This document shows, piece after piece, positions 20,263 to 30,351 of a stretch of DNA of 64,000 nt. Position 1 is the first letter of the stretch, and the number at the start of each line of letters is the position of its first letter. The DNA lies in the NCBI GenBank assembly GCA_020744425.1, contig JAGMUV010000035.1, positions 62,001 through 126,000 on the forward strand, read 5' to 3'. Under the pieces are notes generated by a model that ran no database searches, was not told the origin of the DNA, and saw only the letters and a list, made by a program, of their open reading frames with translations. The position numbers and the translations under genes were made by a program. This stretch comes from Dactylonectria macrodidyma. Its lineage: Eukaryota > Ascomycota > Sordariomycetes > Hypocreales > Nectriaceae.

Positions 20263-22045
20263 AGCTGGATGGAGCGCCATAGCCGTATAGTAGATGGGCG
20301 TCTCATCCAGCCGCCGATAATATTCATCCAGCTTATCCCAAGCAAGGTTGATTCCGATGCGGAAGTGCTCTGGATCAGGAAAATCAGCAGCAAGCTGCTT
20401 ATATTCTTCCAGTGTGTTAAGCAGCAACTCATAGCCAAGCACCACGTCCCAGATATTGCCATAGGAGCCAGTCCAGCCTTGCTTACGCCTGCGGATGTGT
20501 CCATCACCCTCAAGCGTCTTTACCACAGTCTCAAAAACAGTCAGAATAGCCTCCAAATGGTAAAGAACCTCCCAGTCTTTGTCCGTTAGCTGATTCTCGT
20601 CTCGGAGGATGCGTAGTTTTTTCGCCAACTTGGCTTGTGTCACTTGGCCAGTCTTTTTAGACCGATTTTCGTCCTCCCACTGCGCCTTATACTTGATCAG
20701 TAGGAGTTCGATAGAAGTTTTCAACCGTAGAGCCCTGCGGATCATGTAGAGTTGTGACAGCCAAGGCGTGTCGTTGTCGATAATTAGCTTGAGTGGTTTC
20801 TTCGATCGGAGTTTAAGGGTGGTGGCGCGATTAATTTCGTCCTGTTAGATATACCGAGTTAATATGAGACGAATAGGATTTAGTTAAACCGCTTACCCTC
20901 TGGACCTCCTTGAACAAGTAAATCAGCCGGTGGCTAATACGCACATCAACTACGATATTGTGTAACTTGCCAACTGGTCCTTTTTTGCGCCATTGAGCGT
21001 ATTCAGTATCAGATAACGCTTCTGCGCCTGACAATTGCTTCTCGAACGCGTCGGCGTTTTTGCCAAATAAGAGCGCCTTGGCTGATAAGTTAATTGTGTG
21101 GCCATTACAACGTCCTCGGCGCAGTCGGCCATCGAACCCAAGTTCAGCACCAATGACCTCCATGGCAGTATCGTTGTTTTCTGCATTGTCGAGCGTGAAA
21201 TAGCCAACCTTCTCTGGACCCACGCCAAGAGTGTGTAGGACGTCGAGAACCTCCCCACCGATCGTTGAGCCGAAGTGACGATGAGCCTCTGGAACTCCAA
21301 TCATGATTTTGCATGGCCGATTCTTCTCGTCTCTGAAAAAACAAGCAATGCCATAGAGGGCAAGCTTATTTCGAGACGTCCAGCCATCAAATGAAATATG
21401 AAGGGCTCCAGGGGAGTTCCTCAGCACCTCGATAACCGTCTGCTTGTGGCGGTTATACTCTTGAATGATCTTATATCGGACAGCCGTGGCAGTCAAATTG
21501 GCGTGTTGGATGGAAACGGAGGGATTCAAATAGTCGAAGATTTCGCGGAGGATGGGGTTCTCGGCGAAGGAAAAGGACTGGTTGCTACTGACGATTAACT
21601 CGACTAGCATACGCTGAAAGTGTTTCTTATCAAAGCGTGAGATGAAGCTATTCGCGATATTCTGTTCCGCAGGCTTGTTGACGTCCAGTTTCAAAACAGA
21701 GGCAATAGTTAGCTGGTTCGATTTCAGTGCGCCTTCGGATTTGAGCTGTGCTGTGCTCTTTTTCTCTCCCTCTGGTGCTGGTGTTTTGTGCTCACGCCAT
21801 AGATGATTTGCCGCGTTCTGGAGACCTGAAGAGGTAAAACTCGCGATAATGGGACGATTTCTGAGGATACAGTCCTTGCAAGCCCATTTGCGTAAGCCAT
21901 GACGTTGAATATCATAGCCAAAGTCCCACAGCCAAGAGCTAGTATCACGAGCGCGTTCTGACCAATTCCAGCCTCTGAAATGGCGAAAAAGACGGTCTTC
22001 GAGCTGCTGCTGTTGGCCTGGTTGGCCTGGCTGGTTGGCTGACAT
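20263..22045 (-). pseudogene. hAT transposase, C-terminal end missing
   Basis: Exon 1 runs from ATG 22045 (MSANQPGQPGQQQQLEDRLF) to about 20890. A ~55-bp GTAAGC...AACAG intron follows, and exon 2 continues to 20263. Residues about 50-85 form a BED-type zinc-binding region (WACKDC...HLWREH). The catalytic part has HISFDGWTSRNKLALYGIAC, YFTLDNAENNDTAMEVIG and RCNGHTINL, the usual RNase H-like hAT blocks. Exon 2 ends at YYTAMALHPA, just before the hATC dimerisation domain expected in this family. At that codon the pogo C right TIR begins. The rest of the hAT is not on the far side of pogo C, so the element was cut by rearrangement. No internal stops were seen. Confidence 0.87.
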
Positions 22046-22231
22046 CAAATTTTTTTTGGGGCAAAAACAAAGCAGGAAATCTGTAGAAAACGCGCTCAAT
22101 AGGGGTAGTTTCTCGTCGAATGTTATTAGATTAGCTGTAGGGGTGATCGACCTCGGCTAACTCGGGTCCAGGTACCTCGATTTAATAGGCAGTCATATAC
22201 AAAAATAAGTACTATGAACCATATAGGGTCA

Positions 22232-22395
22232 GGGAATATCCCACTGTACCTAAATCCACCTAAATCCACTCCATTACATCCACTTTCGTGTCCAAGTGTA
22301 GTGGATTATTACGTAATCTGAGCGCCGACAAGTGGATGTAATAGAGATGGGCCACTTATATGTGGTCCACGTGGATTTACAGTGTAGTGGGTTCG
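22232..22395. repeat. Putative 5' terminal region of the hAT element (subterminal repeats)
   Basis: Contains several TAAATCCAC/GTGGATTTA and GTGGATGTA motifs in both orientations, starting near ACTGTACCTAAATCCAC and ending near GTGGATTTACAGT. It lies upstream of the hAT start codon and resembles the array at 4441-4580. The exact terminus and target duplication could not be fixed. Confidence 0.45.
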
Positions 22396-23181
22396 AGCCT
22401 TGTTGACAAGGTCAATTTTATCCGGGCTTACGCGAAAGCCAGGGAGGCGGGCATGAGAAAAGAGATTATCTTATCCGGCTGGAGGTTTACTGGAAATTGG
22501 CCTATAAGCCGTCACAAGGCGCTAAAACATCCAGAAATCCAGCCAGACAAGGAGTCAGTGGCGGAACAGTTCAAGACACCGAGCCCTACTCAGCTGCACT
22601 CAGATGACACGCCGACGACGAGCCGGCAGGTGAGAGATTTGGCCAAACACCGAAGTCGTCCGACGAGGAGAAAGTACAGCAAGATCGCAAAGGGGCTGGA
22701 AGCTTTAGAGATGAAGGTGGCCGTTCAGAATGGGCGGATTGCTGGGCTTGAGGAGCAGATGGCCCAGCTGCGGCGAGGGAGGAAAAGGAAGGCGGTACCG
22801 AACCCGAACCGACGATTCATGGCTCTAGCTGAGTCCCTAGCAGCTGAAAAGTCCATTCCTAGTTCAAAGGATGGGGAAAAAGAGGCTGATGTGGATGAAG
22901 AGGTCAAGTCGGTGATTGAGGTGGGTGTCGGGTCGGAGGAGGAAAGTGAAGAACCTGAGATGGAAACAAAACACTGCCAGCGCACACGCAGCGGGCGGGA
23001 GGTCAAAAACCCACGTAGAGAGTAAAATTTGAACAAATTTCTATAAGAATATTCTAAAGGTTTATTTACAAATTGAGAGTCTGGGCTGATTTTGGGGTGA
23101 TCAAAAATTGGATTTTGTATGGGAAGACGAAAATTTTGGTTATGCATTAGGTGGGGTTATTCATTAGGTGGTCCCGCATGG
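22395..23181 (+). mobile_element. Pogo A fragment A3 (3' third plus right TIR)
   Basis: A readable frame (about 22401-23025) matches the C-terminal third of the A-family transposase from VDKVNFIRAYAKAREAGMRK through GWRFTGNWPI to RTRSGREVKNPRRE. The right TIR ends GCATGG at 23181 next to TA (23182-23183). It carries CCACCTAATG (inverted) twice at positions 11 and 28. The 5' two thirds and left TIR are missing; the break lies beside the hAT end. The right flank is NLR coding sequence. Confidence 0.85.
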
Positions 23182-23183
23182 TA

Positions 23184-25286
23184 GCTGATAACATTGGTGC
23201 GTCGTCTCGTTAGGAGACGCCCCAAGGTCAAGTAACATCTTCACCATCTCAATCCTCTGGCGTGTCAATTGCTCTTCAAGGCCCTTCCAAACAGGGATAT
23301 GCTGAGATAGGTCCTCAAAAGTGCGGTATACATAACCTTGCCATCCAAAGACCGTATTTTGCAATGGGGACCTTCTGTAAGGGTCGGGTTTAATGAGGTT
23401 CTTGTTGTCTTTAACCTTGGACCTGACGTACCGGACGACTGCGAACTGAGCCACAATTCCAACTACACAGTTCTCGTATCAGAAAGAAAGCTGTCTTGTG
23501 TCCATGACCAATGGTTCGTACAAGTGCTATTGGTTGGATGTCTTCCCTTTCGTTTTCCACGAAGAAAAGACTATCGGCTTAATTTCTGCAACGCTGACAC
23601 TTGCGGTGACGCCCAATTCGAATTGAAGATGTAGCCCCTTTTTCCGAGGGATGCCACTTATTCAGATAGGGCCACATCAAACTCATCAATTGCCTGCACA
23701 AGTCGAGGAATGATAGAGGGGGACTCAATAACTCGCGATGCGTAGTACAGGAAACTAAGGATAACATAATCTTAGAAGGCAAAGCTGAGGAAAGCCTAGA
23801 TCTTGGTAGACCTTTCCTCGGACAGTTGCTTGGTCAAAACCTCCAACAACACTAAATTTGGGTCGAAACCCACTCTTGATTGGGTGCATATTCCCTACCA
23901 TGTAGCTGTTTGCAGCACCTAGTCTCGTGCGGTTCGGTGAAGGAAGTTGACAATCTTGTTATCACCTAGCTCTAAGAGTCCTTTGGTAGAGCTGTCTAAT
24001 CGCTTCTGTAATATCTTGTTCATGTTTTCTCGCATTTCGTTGGAGAAGCTGTTACCCTCTGGCAAGTCTTCTGCATCTGCCATCCAGAGCGTTATTGCAT
24101 GCAAAGGTTTGAGGGAACTAACCATGAGCCGATAGTATCGAGCCGAGTTCTCAATATCTTGGGGCTCGATCCTCTCCCTCATTCTGCTGTATAGCTCGAA
24201 CAAATCTGTGGGCAGATCGTTGACGATCGCTTGAAGATCGCTCAGGCCCCGGCCTTTAGACAGACTGTATATGAAATCCCGGACCACGAGAAAGACCCAG
24301 AGGAACACCCCTTGGGCTTTCGTTGATATTTCTTGAAGTAAAGCCTTGGTCTCATCCGGGAAAAGTACTTGTCGTTCCCGGAACGCTCTGCTCGATTAAA
24401 ATTTGGCCCTGATGTATGATGAAATGTCCTTGTGTGTGAGAGACTGCATTGTGAGCATTGGGTATTGGACAAACGCGTCTGCAAAGTCGGTCCATGGGCG
24501 GCTGCAAACACACATCTTGACCCCATTCTTGGTGACTAACTCCTTGACAAACTGGATTAGCACCGTGGACTCACCCTCGAATTCATCGAGTCCGTCCAAA
24601 AATAGTACGAACTTGAATGGTCCACCGTTTGCGGATGCCAAAATGGAAAATGCCTCCTGTAGCTCATCCCAGCTCTAAGCTGGTGCAGGCGTTTCCAACC
24701 CATGCAAAACATGATGCGCCGTCCATCTCCCGGGCGTGACTCGAGGTATCATGTCAGGTCTTGATTGCAAGCACTGCCAAAGAAGGGTTTGGATCAACCC
24801 CTCTCGTGACTTTTGTAGGTTGTCTTGCCCAGCTTCCCAAAAGTAAAAGAGCCCGAGCAGCAGAGGCAGATTTCCCGCCCAGGCTTGCAAATGCTTCTGG
24901 GTTAAGGGGTTGTGAACGACGAAGTTCATCAAGGTCGACTTGCCCGATCCCAGCTTGCCGGTGATCCAGTATACCTTGCTAGAGCAATCTTCGAGCCACC
25001 GATAGAAGCTGTTCCGCCCCCCCGCCAAGGAATCCTGGCCATTATTATAGCCGTTGCGAAAAATCCCTTCATACGTAGCTTCATATGGCTTAGGTATTGC
25101 CTTCTCTCTTGTTTCAATGCCAGAGAAATGGAGACCTTGGATGATCTGACTGAACTTTTGCGTCGAGACTGTCGTTTCCAGGGGAAAGTTGAAATTTGTC
25201 TCGCAGATGGGCATTAGAAGGCCACCAATCTGCTTCCCAGAGTTTTCTGAAAAGTACTTTACGCTTCGCGGGGCGCGGGACGTCAT
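23184..25286 (-). pseudogene. NACHT-domain NLR pseudogene (DUF7791-type), three in-frame stops
   Basis: Fungal STAND NTPase related to heterokaryon-incompatibility and allorecognition proteins. From ATG 25286 one frame gives the linker GLHFSGIETREKAIPKPYEA, Walker A WITGKLGSGKSTLMNF, then FKFVLFLDGLDEFEGES (Walker B), KMCVCSRPW (sensor region) and GVFLWVFLVVRDFIYSLSKG with NDLPTDLFELY and NFLHRTARD, typical of the NACHT-DUF7791 class. In-frame stops lie at 24675-24677 (TAG), 24396-24398 (TAA) and 23919-23921 (TAG); the first is explained by Trp TGG to TAG. A further piece near 23190-23290 (RIEMVKMLLDLGASPNE) looks ankyrin-like and is cut by pogo fragment A3. No functional product is expected. 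Confidence 0.85.
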
Positions 25287-25544
25287 CTCAGGAATTTATC
25301 TCCATGCAGGTGAATGTCGTGGTGAACCCCTTCCGTAGTACCTTGCTCTCATTCATTGAAGATCGTCTCCCGCTAGAACCAGTGTGCCATTAAAAAATAC
25401 CGATACTCGTAGCGATTCGAAGTTCTCTATCTCTGTATGTAGTTGGTAACCGTATGCAGCTGGCAGCCACTCATGCCGTTAAACGCCCCGAACGCCGTAG
25501 ATGCCTCCGAAAGTATAAACGCAGCCCGACAAGTAGACCAGACG

Positions 25545-26110
25545 CTACACAGACAACCAAATCTTGGCTGTGCCTCGGCTCGGATAGAACACAACACACA
25601 TAGCCGCCAGGTGCGTCGTAGCTAACCTGTTTCCTCCCTTAACCTTGCTAACTCCGAGCAACTCGCCTGCTTGGTGATGGCTGAGATCCACGACGACCAC
25701 GGGGGTAGTCTCGTCGAACTCTGGAGGGGTGATTGGCAGTGGTTTGCTGAGCTTGTCGTTATCGACGAAGAAGGTGCGGAAGAAGGCTGTGTCCATTTGG
25801 AGCTGTCAGGTCTTAGCTTGGGTCTGATGGAAAGAAGGTGGTGACTTACACTTATGACTGTCCGGTTGAGCGCGTACTTATTCAAAGCCAGTGCTGCCTT
25901 GACGCGGTCTCCAATCTGCTTCTTGTCCATCGAACAAGTCCCAACATCCTTGACGGTTTTCTTGGGTTTGACCGTCCCACGAGCCTTCTTTGTTGGTTGG
26001 TTCTGGTCGACCTCGACGGGTGAAGACGTGCGCTGTATATTCATTAGTTGCATGCGTCGATTGAAGTTACTTGGGATGATGCGATAACGTGCCTTTCGTG
26101 ATTCTACCAT
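25545..26110 (-). CDS. Two-exon hypothetical protein, 172 aa
   Basis: I do not recognise this protein. Exon 1 is 26110-25850 (87 codons), the intron 25849-25803 is 47 bp (GTAAGT...GACAG), exon 2 25802-25545 (85 codons plus stop). The N-terminus is basic (MVESRKARYRIIPSNFNRRM). Residues 40-60 are Lys-rich (KKARGTVKPKKTVKD), possibly a nuclear signal. Exon 2 holds FFRTFFVDNDKLSKPLPITP followed by PVVVVDLSHHQAGELLGVSK. No transmembrane segment or signal peptide. It lies between an NLR pseudogene and a broken rhomboid gene, so it may itself be a fragment. Clean splicing in frame supports coding; function is unknown. Confidence 0.5.
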
Positions 26111-26649
26111 GTCGTCGAGCTGTTCAAGAGGCAGAGTCGGGAATATGTAAGGAAGAAAAAGACGCAGCGAAAGTAAATTGGAGGCAGTCGTTACGGAAAT
26201 GATTTGAAACAGAAAAGAAACGCGCTTTGGGAGACGCGTAGTCGAAATGAGATTCGTCTATGTAAGCAGTGGCGTGTGATCCGTGCGTCGAACGACGATC
26301 TCTCATGGGTCAGTTGAGTGACAGAAAGGTGAAGACACTCTTAACACTCTTGACACTCTTTAAGCGCGGCGTCAGAGACGGCCAGAGGTCGCGGCAACGC
26401 GAAATGGACGCGTCGGATCCTGAGATCGTCGTCGCGGCTGAGGAACCCAACCCTCCGGCCCTCGCGACGCGTCGATCGTCGCGGGACCCGAAACCAACGG
26501 CGAAGGTTCGAGATAAAATGCGACCGTTCGAGAGTATGGCCGAAGCGTCGAGGAGAATCGCAACGGCGCGCCCCGCAACAGCGACCAGCGACTCGGACAC
26601 CGTCAACGGGACGCGAACAACGGACAGCCGGGCAGGCAACGCTGGAGCA
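26111..26649. other. Interval without a supported gene
   Basis: A plus-strand open frame (26269-26658, Arg/Ala/Thr-rich, with PALATRRSSRDPKPTAKVRD) is present, but I see no homology or splice structure that supports it. The minus strand should have held the rest of the rhomboid gene, but no rhomboid sequence is found here. Confidence 0.4.
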
Positions 26650-27203
26650 ATACTGTAGGAGACCACAACCCAGGGAATCCTGTTCTGTCGGGCCCAAACA
26701 TTCCAAGCTCACCAAGACGAACTTTGCCTCTCTTCTTTTTCCTCGAGGCCCCATGTCCTCCTACCCGCGCGTCGTAGATATGGTCGTTCACTTCCGCGTC
26801 CTTACTCAGTCGATCTTGTAGGGGATATCTTGCTCATATGGCGGCTGACCTTGGGTATACTGGCCATAGTAGGCTGTATCTTGCTGGCAGAGGGCCTGTT
26901 GCGACATATCGCTCGAGCTGGCACCGAGGTTCGGTCCCGAGTTCATGGGATATACGTGGTCGTCGAAGGCTGTATCGAAGGGAGACGTTTCGACTCAGTG
27001 CGCAGGCTGATTCGCGGAACCTCCGCAGGAGGCAGGAGCTGGAGAATATGACGGCGCAGGCACCCAATATGCAGACTGGTAGGCGGGAGCGGGCGTCGAC
27101 TGCGGTGAAAGAGTGTTGTAAGCTTGGTAGTAGGGAGCTGGTGATGGTGTGGTGTGGTGTAGAGCGGCTGTCGTTGGCCGTGGTAGTAATCATTGGCCGC
27201 CAT
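26650..27203 (-). pseudogene. Rhomboid-family protein, N-terminal fragment with frameshifts
   Basis: From ATG 27203 (MAANDYYHGQRQPLYTTPHH) a Pro/Tyr/Gln-rich leader is readable in alternating frames: YYQAYNTLSPQSTPAPAYQS, SPFDTAFDDHVYPMNSGP, TAYYGQYTQGQPPYEQDIP, then VNDHIYDARVGG and KKKRGKVRLGELGMFGPDR. This ordered set is what I know from the cytosolic leader of large fungal rhomboid-family membrane proteins, where RIPWVV opens the first helix. At least three single-base frame changes and one TGA interrupt the reading. Homology stops just after RIPWVV, so all membrane helices and the Ser-His dyad are absent. It is a decayed, truncated copy. The rhomboid identity rests on the leader only. 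Confidence 0.65.
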
Positions 27204-28376
27204 GGCACGTAATTATCGCGAAGCTGTCGAAAGAAAAAGGGTTGGGAATACGAGGCCTCGACCTGAGCCTGTATCGAGGAGAGATTACGGTTGGTGGCCG
27301 AAGAGGAAGAGCGTTGATCGGGTACTCTTGAGGTGGAGCAGGTAGGTAGATGGGACGACGGAGGGGCAGACCGTGTCGTTGCAAATAAACTTGGGCTACT
27401 TTCAGGGCCCAAGGGGCTTGCCGCTTTACCGTGGGTTGATTCGATGACAAGGGCGTTTCGGTGCTGAAAAATAGAGGAGCCAAGGCGCTGTAACGCTGAG
27501 CTGAACAACCCCGGAACCAGGAAACATTGACACAATACTAACACAATGGCAGCCTCATTTTGACAGACCATGCTTCAGCTGCTGAGGATAGGATGCTGAA
27601 CACTTGGAGAAATTGGCCTTCAAGCAGGCCTGTCAGAGAGAGTCAAGCGAGGCCAAAAGAAAGCGATTCAGGGAGAGAAAGTGGGGCTTTACTTTGTGGT
27701 CAGGATTGAAGTGGCAGAAATGTAAACAGCATAGCGTGTTCCATGGCCCTATGAGATCCGTTCTCCCGGGCGTAATAAATCTACTACTACTACTAACGCT
27801 GAGCTGGCTGGGCTGTTGGCGAAAACATTGTCACAGAAACGACAACAGACGGCGCAAATATGGCATGGATATATGAACGAGAGAAAACAAGGGAAAAAAG
27901 AGGAAAGAAAATGAACAGGGCGGGCGCCAGCAAAGGGGATATTTCAGCTGCGCTGTTGGGGCACACGCTGACTCGACCGAGCGTATTGAAAGGAGCGATT
28001 GCGGGGCGTGCTAAAAGGCGCGACCATGATGAAGAGACAGTTTCTTCTTTGTAAGTTTGATCTCCTTAAGACAAAAACGCGCATCCGAGCGACTGGCTCT
28101 CGAATATGTAGCCTCTCTGTGTCCCTCGTTGTTTCAGGTCCCTTCCCTGTGGCGGGATCAGTGAAGCAAATACATCACGAGAGCGGCTGGCGTCGCCAAT
28201 GTTGAGCTCGGCCATCTCGGATTCCATGGTCTCTGTTTCGTATTGTTGGGAATCTCACTGGAGAGAATATACAGGCTCCTCTGAAAGGCTACGTTTATGG
28301 GATCGAGTCAGCCCGGCGAACTTTTCTCTCGCGAGTCGTTTGGTATGTATGTCGGGATCATCAAACGTGCATGATA
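27204..28376. other. Non-coding interval
   Basis: No supported gene. Part of it probably was the promoter of the decayed rhomboid-family gene. It ends at the left TIR of pogo element B1. Confidence 0.45.
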
Positions 28377-30196
28377 AGCATGCGCCGCATCCAAGTATGT
28401 GCCGCACTTTTCCCTCAAATACATAACTCTCTATATTATTAATTCCATCTCAACCACCAAATATGCCACAGCAAAGTACTGAAGCTAGAACCCTTCAAGC
28501 CCTTCAAGCCCTTCAAAACGACCCAAAATTAAGTATCCGACGCGCCGCATTGACATACGAAGTAGATGAGCGAAGGCTACGTCGCCGACAGAATGGCATT
28601 CAATCTCGACGCGATTGGATCCCGAAATCGCGTCGCCTATCTGATCTAGAGGAACAGATCATTGTTCAGTTCATTCTCGACCTAGATTCGCGAGGATTTC
28701 CCCCGCGACTGCGTGGTGTTGAAGAAATGGCCAACCGACTGCTCGCTGACCGCGACGCGTCACCTGTCGGCAAGCACTGGGCTTCTAACTTCGTCAGGCG
28801 ACAACCGGAGCTTAAGACGCGTTTTTTTCGTAAATACGACTATCAGAGGGCTAAATGCGAAGATCCGACTATTATTCGCAACTGGTTCAGGCTCGTAGAG
28901 AACACAATCGCGAAGTATGGTATTAGCCTTGCCGATATCTATAACTTTGATGAGACTGGCTTTATGATGGGCCTGATTGCAAGCGGAATGGTTGCCACAG
29001 GCGCAGAAAGGCGTGGAAACCCGAAATCGGTCCAGCCTGGAAACCGAGAATGGGTTACAGTCATTCAGGCGATCAATGCGGAAGGCTGGGCGATCCAGCC
29101 GTTCATCGTGGTTGCGGGCCAATATCACCTCGCCAATTGGTACCAAGAAAGCAACCTCCCAGGCGATTGGGCTATTGCAACAACTCCAAATGGCTGGACC
29201 GATAATGAGACAGGTCTTGAGTGGCTCAAGCACTTTGATCGACACACAAAGAATCGATCGACCAGTCGCTATCGTCTTCTGATCCTCGACGGGCACGAAA
29301 GTCACCACTCAGTTGACTTTGAGAAATATTGTGAAGAGAACCACATCATTACACTCTGTATGCCACCTCATTCGTCTCATCTGCTTCAGCCTCTTGATGT
29401 CGGGTGCTTTGGGCCGCTTAAAAAGGCCTACGGTCGAGCAATTGAGCAATTAATCAGATGCTCTATAACCCACGTTTCGAAGACCGAGTTCTTCCCAGCG
29501 TTTTACGCCGCCCACGAAGCCGCCCTAACAAAGAGTACTATTGAGGGGGGTTTTCGAGGGGCCGGACTTGTTCCTTTAGACCCAGAAAATGTCATATCAA
29601 AGCTTGATGTGCAGCTACGGACTCCAACACCGGTCGAGGAGGAGGTCGGCCTCCCTGTCCCTTGGGTCTCGAAGACCCCAAAGACCGTGCTTGAGGCTAG
29701 CTCTCAGTCCGAATACCTCGAAAGACGAATTAGAAGGCATCAGAGCAGCTCTCCAGCATCAATTCTTGAGGCTCTTAAGTCATTTTCTAAAGGAACAAAG
29801 GCAATAATGCACCAGATGGCATTATTGAAGTCTGAGGTCCAGATCCTTCGACAGGCAAATGAGACTCTTAGCAAGCGGCGCAGAGCAAAAAAAACCCGCC
29901 TACGTAAAGGAGGGAAGATGACTCTAGATGAAGGAAGGGATGAGATGGATCAGAAGGACGTTGATGCGCAGGTAAAAGCTGAATCATCGAGAAGTGGTGG
30001 TCGAGGGAGGTCGGCGCCGCCAAGGGAAAGGCGCTGTGGAACTTGTGGAAAGACTGGTCATAATGCAAGGACTTGTCAGGCTGTAATTGAGATCTCTGGA
30101 GAAGAGTGTAGCGATTAGTTTTAATTGATTTAAGGCGTTGTTGTGTTTTTATTGAAGTTTTAATCTTGAAGGGTATGGAAAAGTGCGGCGCATGCT
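28377..30196 (+). mobile_element. Pogo-like DNA transposon, copy B1 (complete, 1820 bp)
   Basis: Inverted ends AGCATGCGCCGCA (28377) and its complement ending at 30196, each next to TA (28375-28376, 30197-30198). The outer TGA/TCA also match, so the exact terminus is uncertain by 3 bp. The left end repeats ATG[C/T]GCCGCA with a 17-bp period; the right end has one clear copy. A single intronless transposase frame fills the element. Confidence 0.87.
28463..30118 (+). CDS. Pogo/Fot1-type transposase B1 (551 aa) with C-terminal zinc knuckle
   Basis: Intact single-exon transposase. HTH_psq-like N-terminus (about 10-50: LQNDPKLSIRRAALTYEVDE then RRLRRRQNG), CENP-B/Tc5-type HTH (GFPPRLRGVEEMANRLLA, VGKHWASNFVRR), DDE_1 core with YNFDETGFMMG, LLILDGHESHHS and LLQPLDVGCFGPL as catalytic Asp sites. 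The C-terminus has a coiled-coil-like region (MHQMALLKSEVQILRQANET), a basic segment (KRRRAKKTRLRKGGK) and a zinc knuckle CGTCGKTGHNARTC (CX2CX4HX4C). No stops, so a possible active source. Copy B2 (48024-49679) shares this layout but has a nonsense codon and a different recognition helix. Confidence 0.93.
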   Translation: MPQQSTEARTLQALQALQNDPKLSIRRAALTYEVDERRLRRRQNGIQSRRDWIPKSRRLSDLEEQIIVQFILDLDSRGFPPRLRGVEEMANRLLADRDASPVGKHWASNFVRRQPELKTRFFRKYDYQRAKCEDPTIIRNWFRLVENTIAKYGISLADIYNFDETGFMMGLIASGMVATGAERRGNPKSVQPGNREWVTVIQAINAEGWAIQPFIVVAGQYHLANWYQESNLPGDWAIATTPNGWTDNETGLEWLKHFDRHTKNRSTSRYRLLILDGHESHHSVDFEKYCEENHIITLCMPPHSSHLLQPLDVGCFGPLKKAYGRAIEQLIRCSITHVSKTEFFPAFYAAHEAALTKSTIEGGFRGAGLVPLDPENVISKLDVQLRTPTPVEEEVGLPVPWVSKTPKTVLEASSQSEYLERRIRRHQSSSPASILEALKSFSKGTKAIMHQMALLKSEVQILRQANETLSKRRRAKKTRLRKGGKMTLDEGRDEMDQKDVDAQVKAESSRSGGRGRSAPPRERRCGTCGKTGHNARTCQAVIEISGEECSD

Positions 30197-30209
30197 TATC
30201 AAGTACGTT

Positions 30210-30351
30210 ACTTTACTCATTTAATACCAGGCCTCCGGGTTCTTACTTGTCGCTCTTGTGAGACAATCATCATCGGATGCAGGATCGAATCATATCTCCG
30301 GGCACTACTCCATAAGCTACTCAAGGCTCAGATCAAGTCGGTACAGCAGTG
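30210..30351 (+). repeat. 141-bp inverted repeat, left copy
   Basis: Matches the reverse complement of 39948-40088 with only a few differences (from ACTTTACTCATTTAATACCA to GTCGGTACAGCAGTG). It starts about 13 bp after the right TIR of pogo B1. The two copies bound a 9.9-kb interval with the bZIP and EFE-like genes. No element type is recognised. Confidence 0.85.

Noticed and set aside
22386..22396. GGTTCGAGCC, resembling a tRNA T-arm or B-box
   Set aside because: No acceptor stem, anticodon arm or A-box fits around it; it lies at the hAT/pogo boundary.
22725..23147. Antisense 140-codon frame, also seen antisense to copies A1 and A2
   Set aside because: It mirrors the conserved C-terminal transposase coding strand and has no features of its own.
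26834..27571. A 245-codon minus-strand frame over the rhomboid fragment
   Set aside because: The recognisable rhomboid-leader peptides are spread over other frames here; this frame only shadows them.
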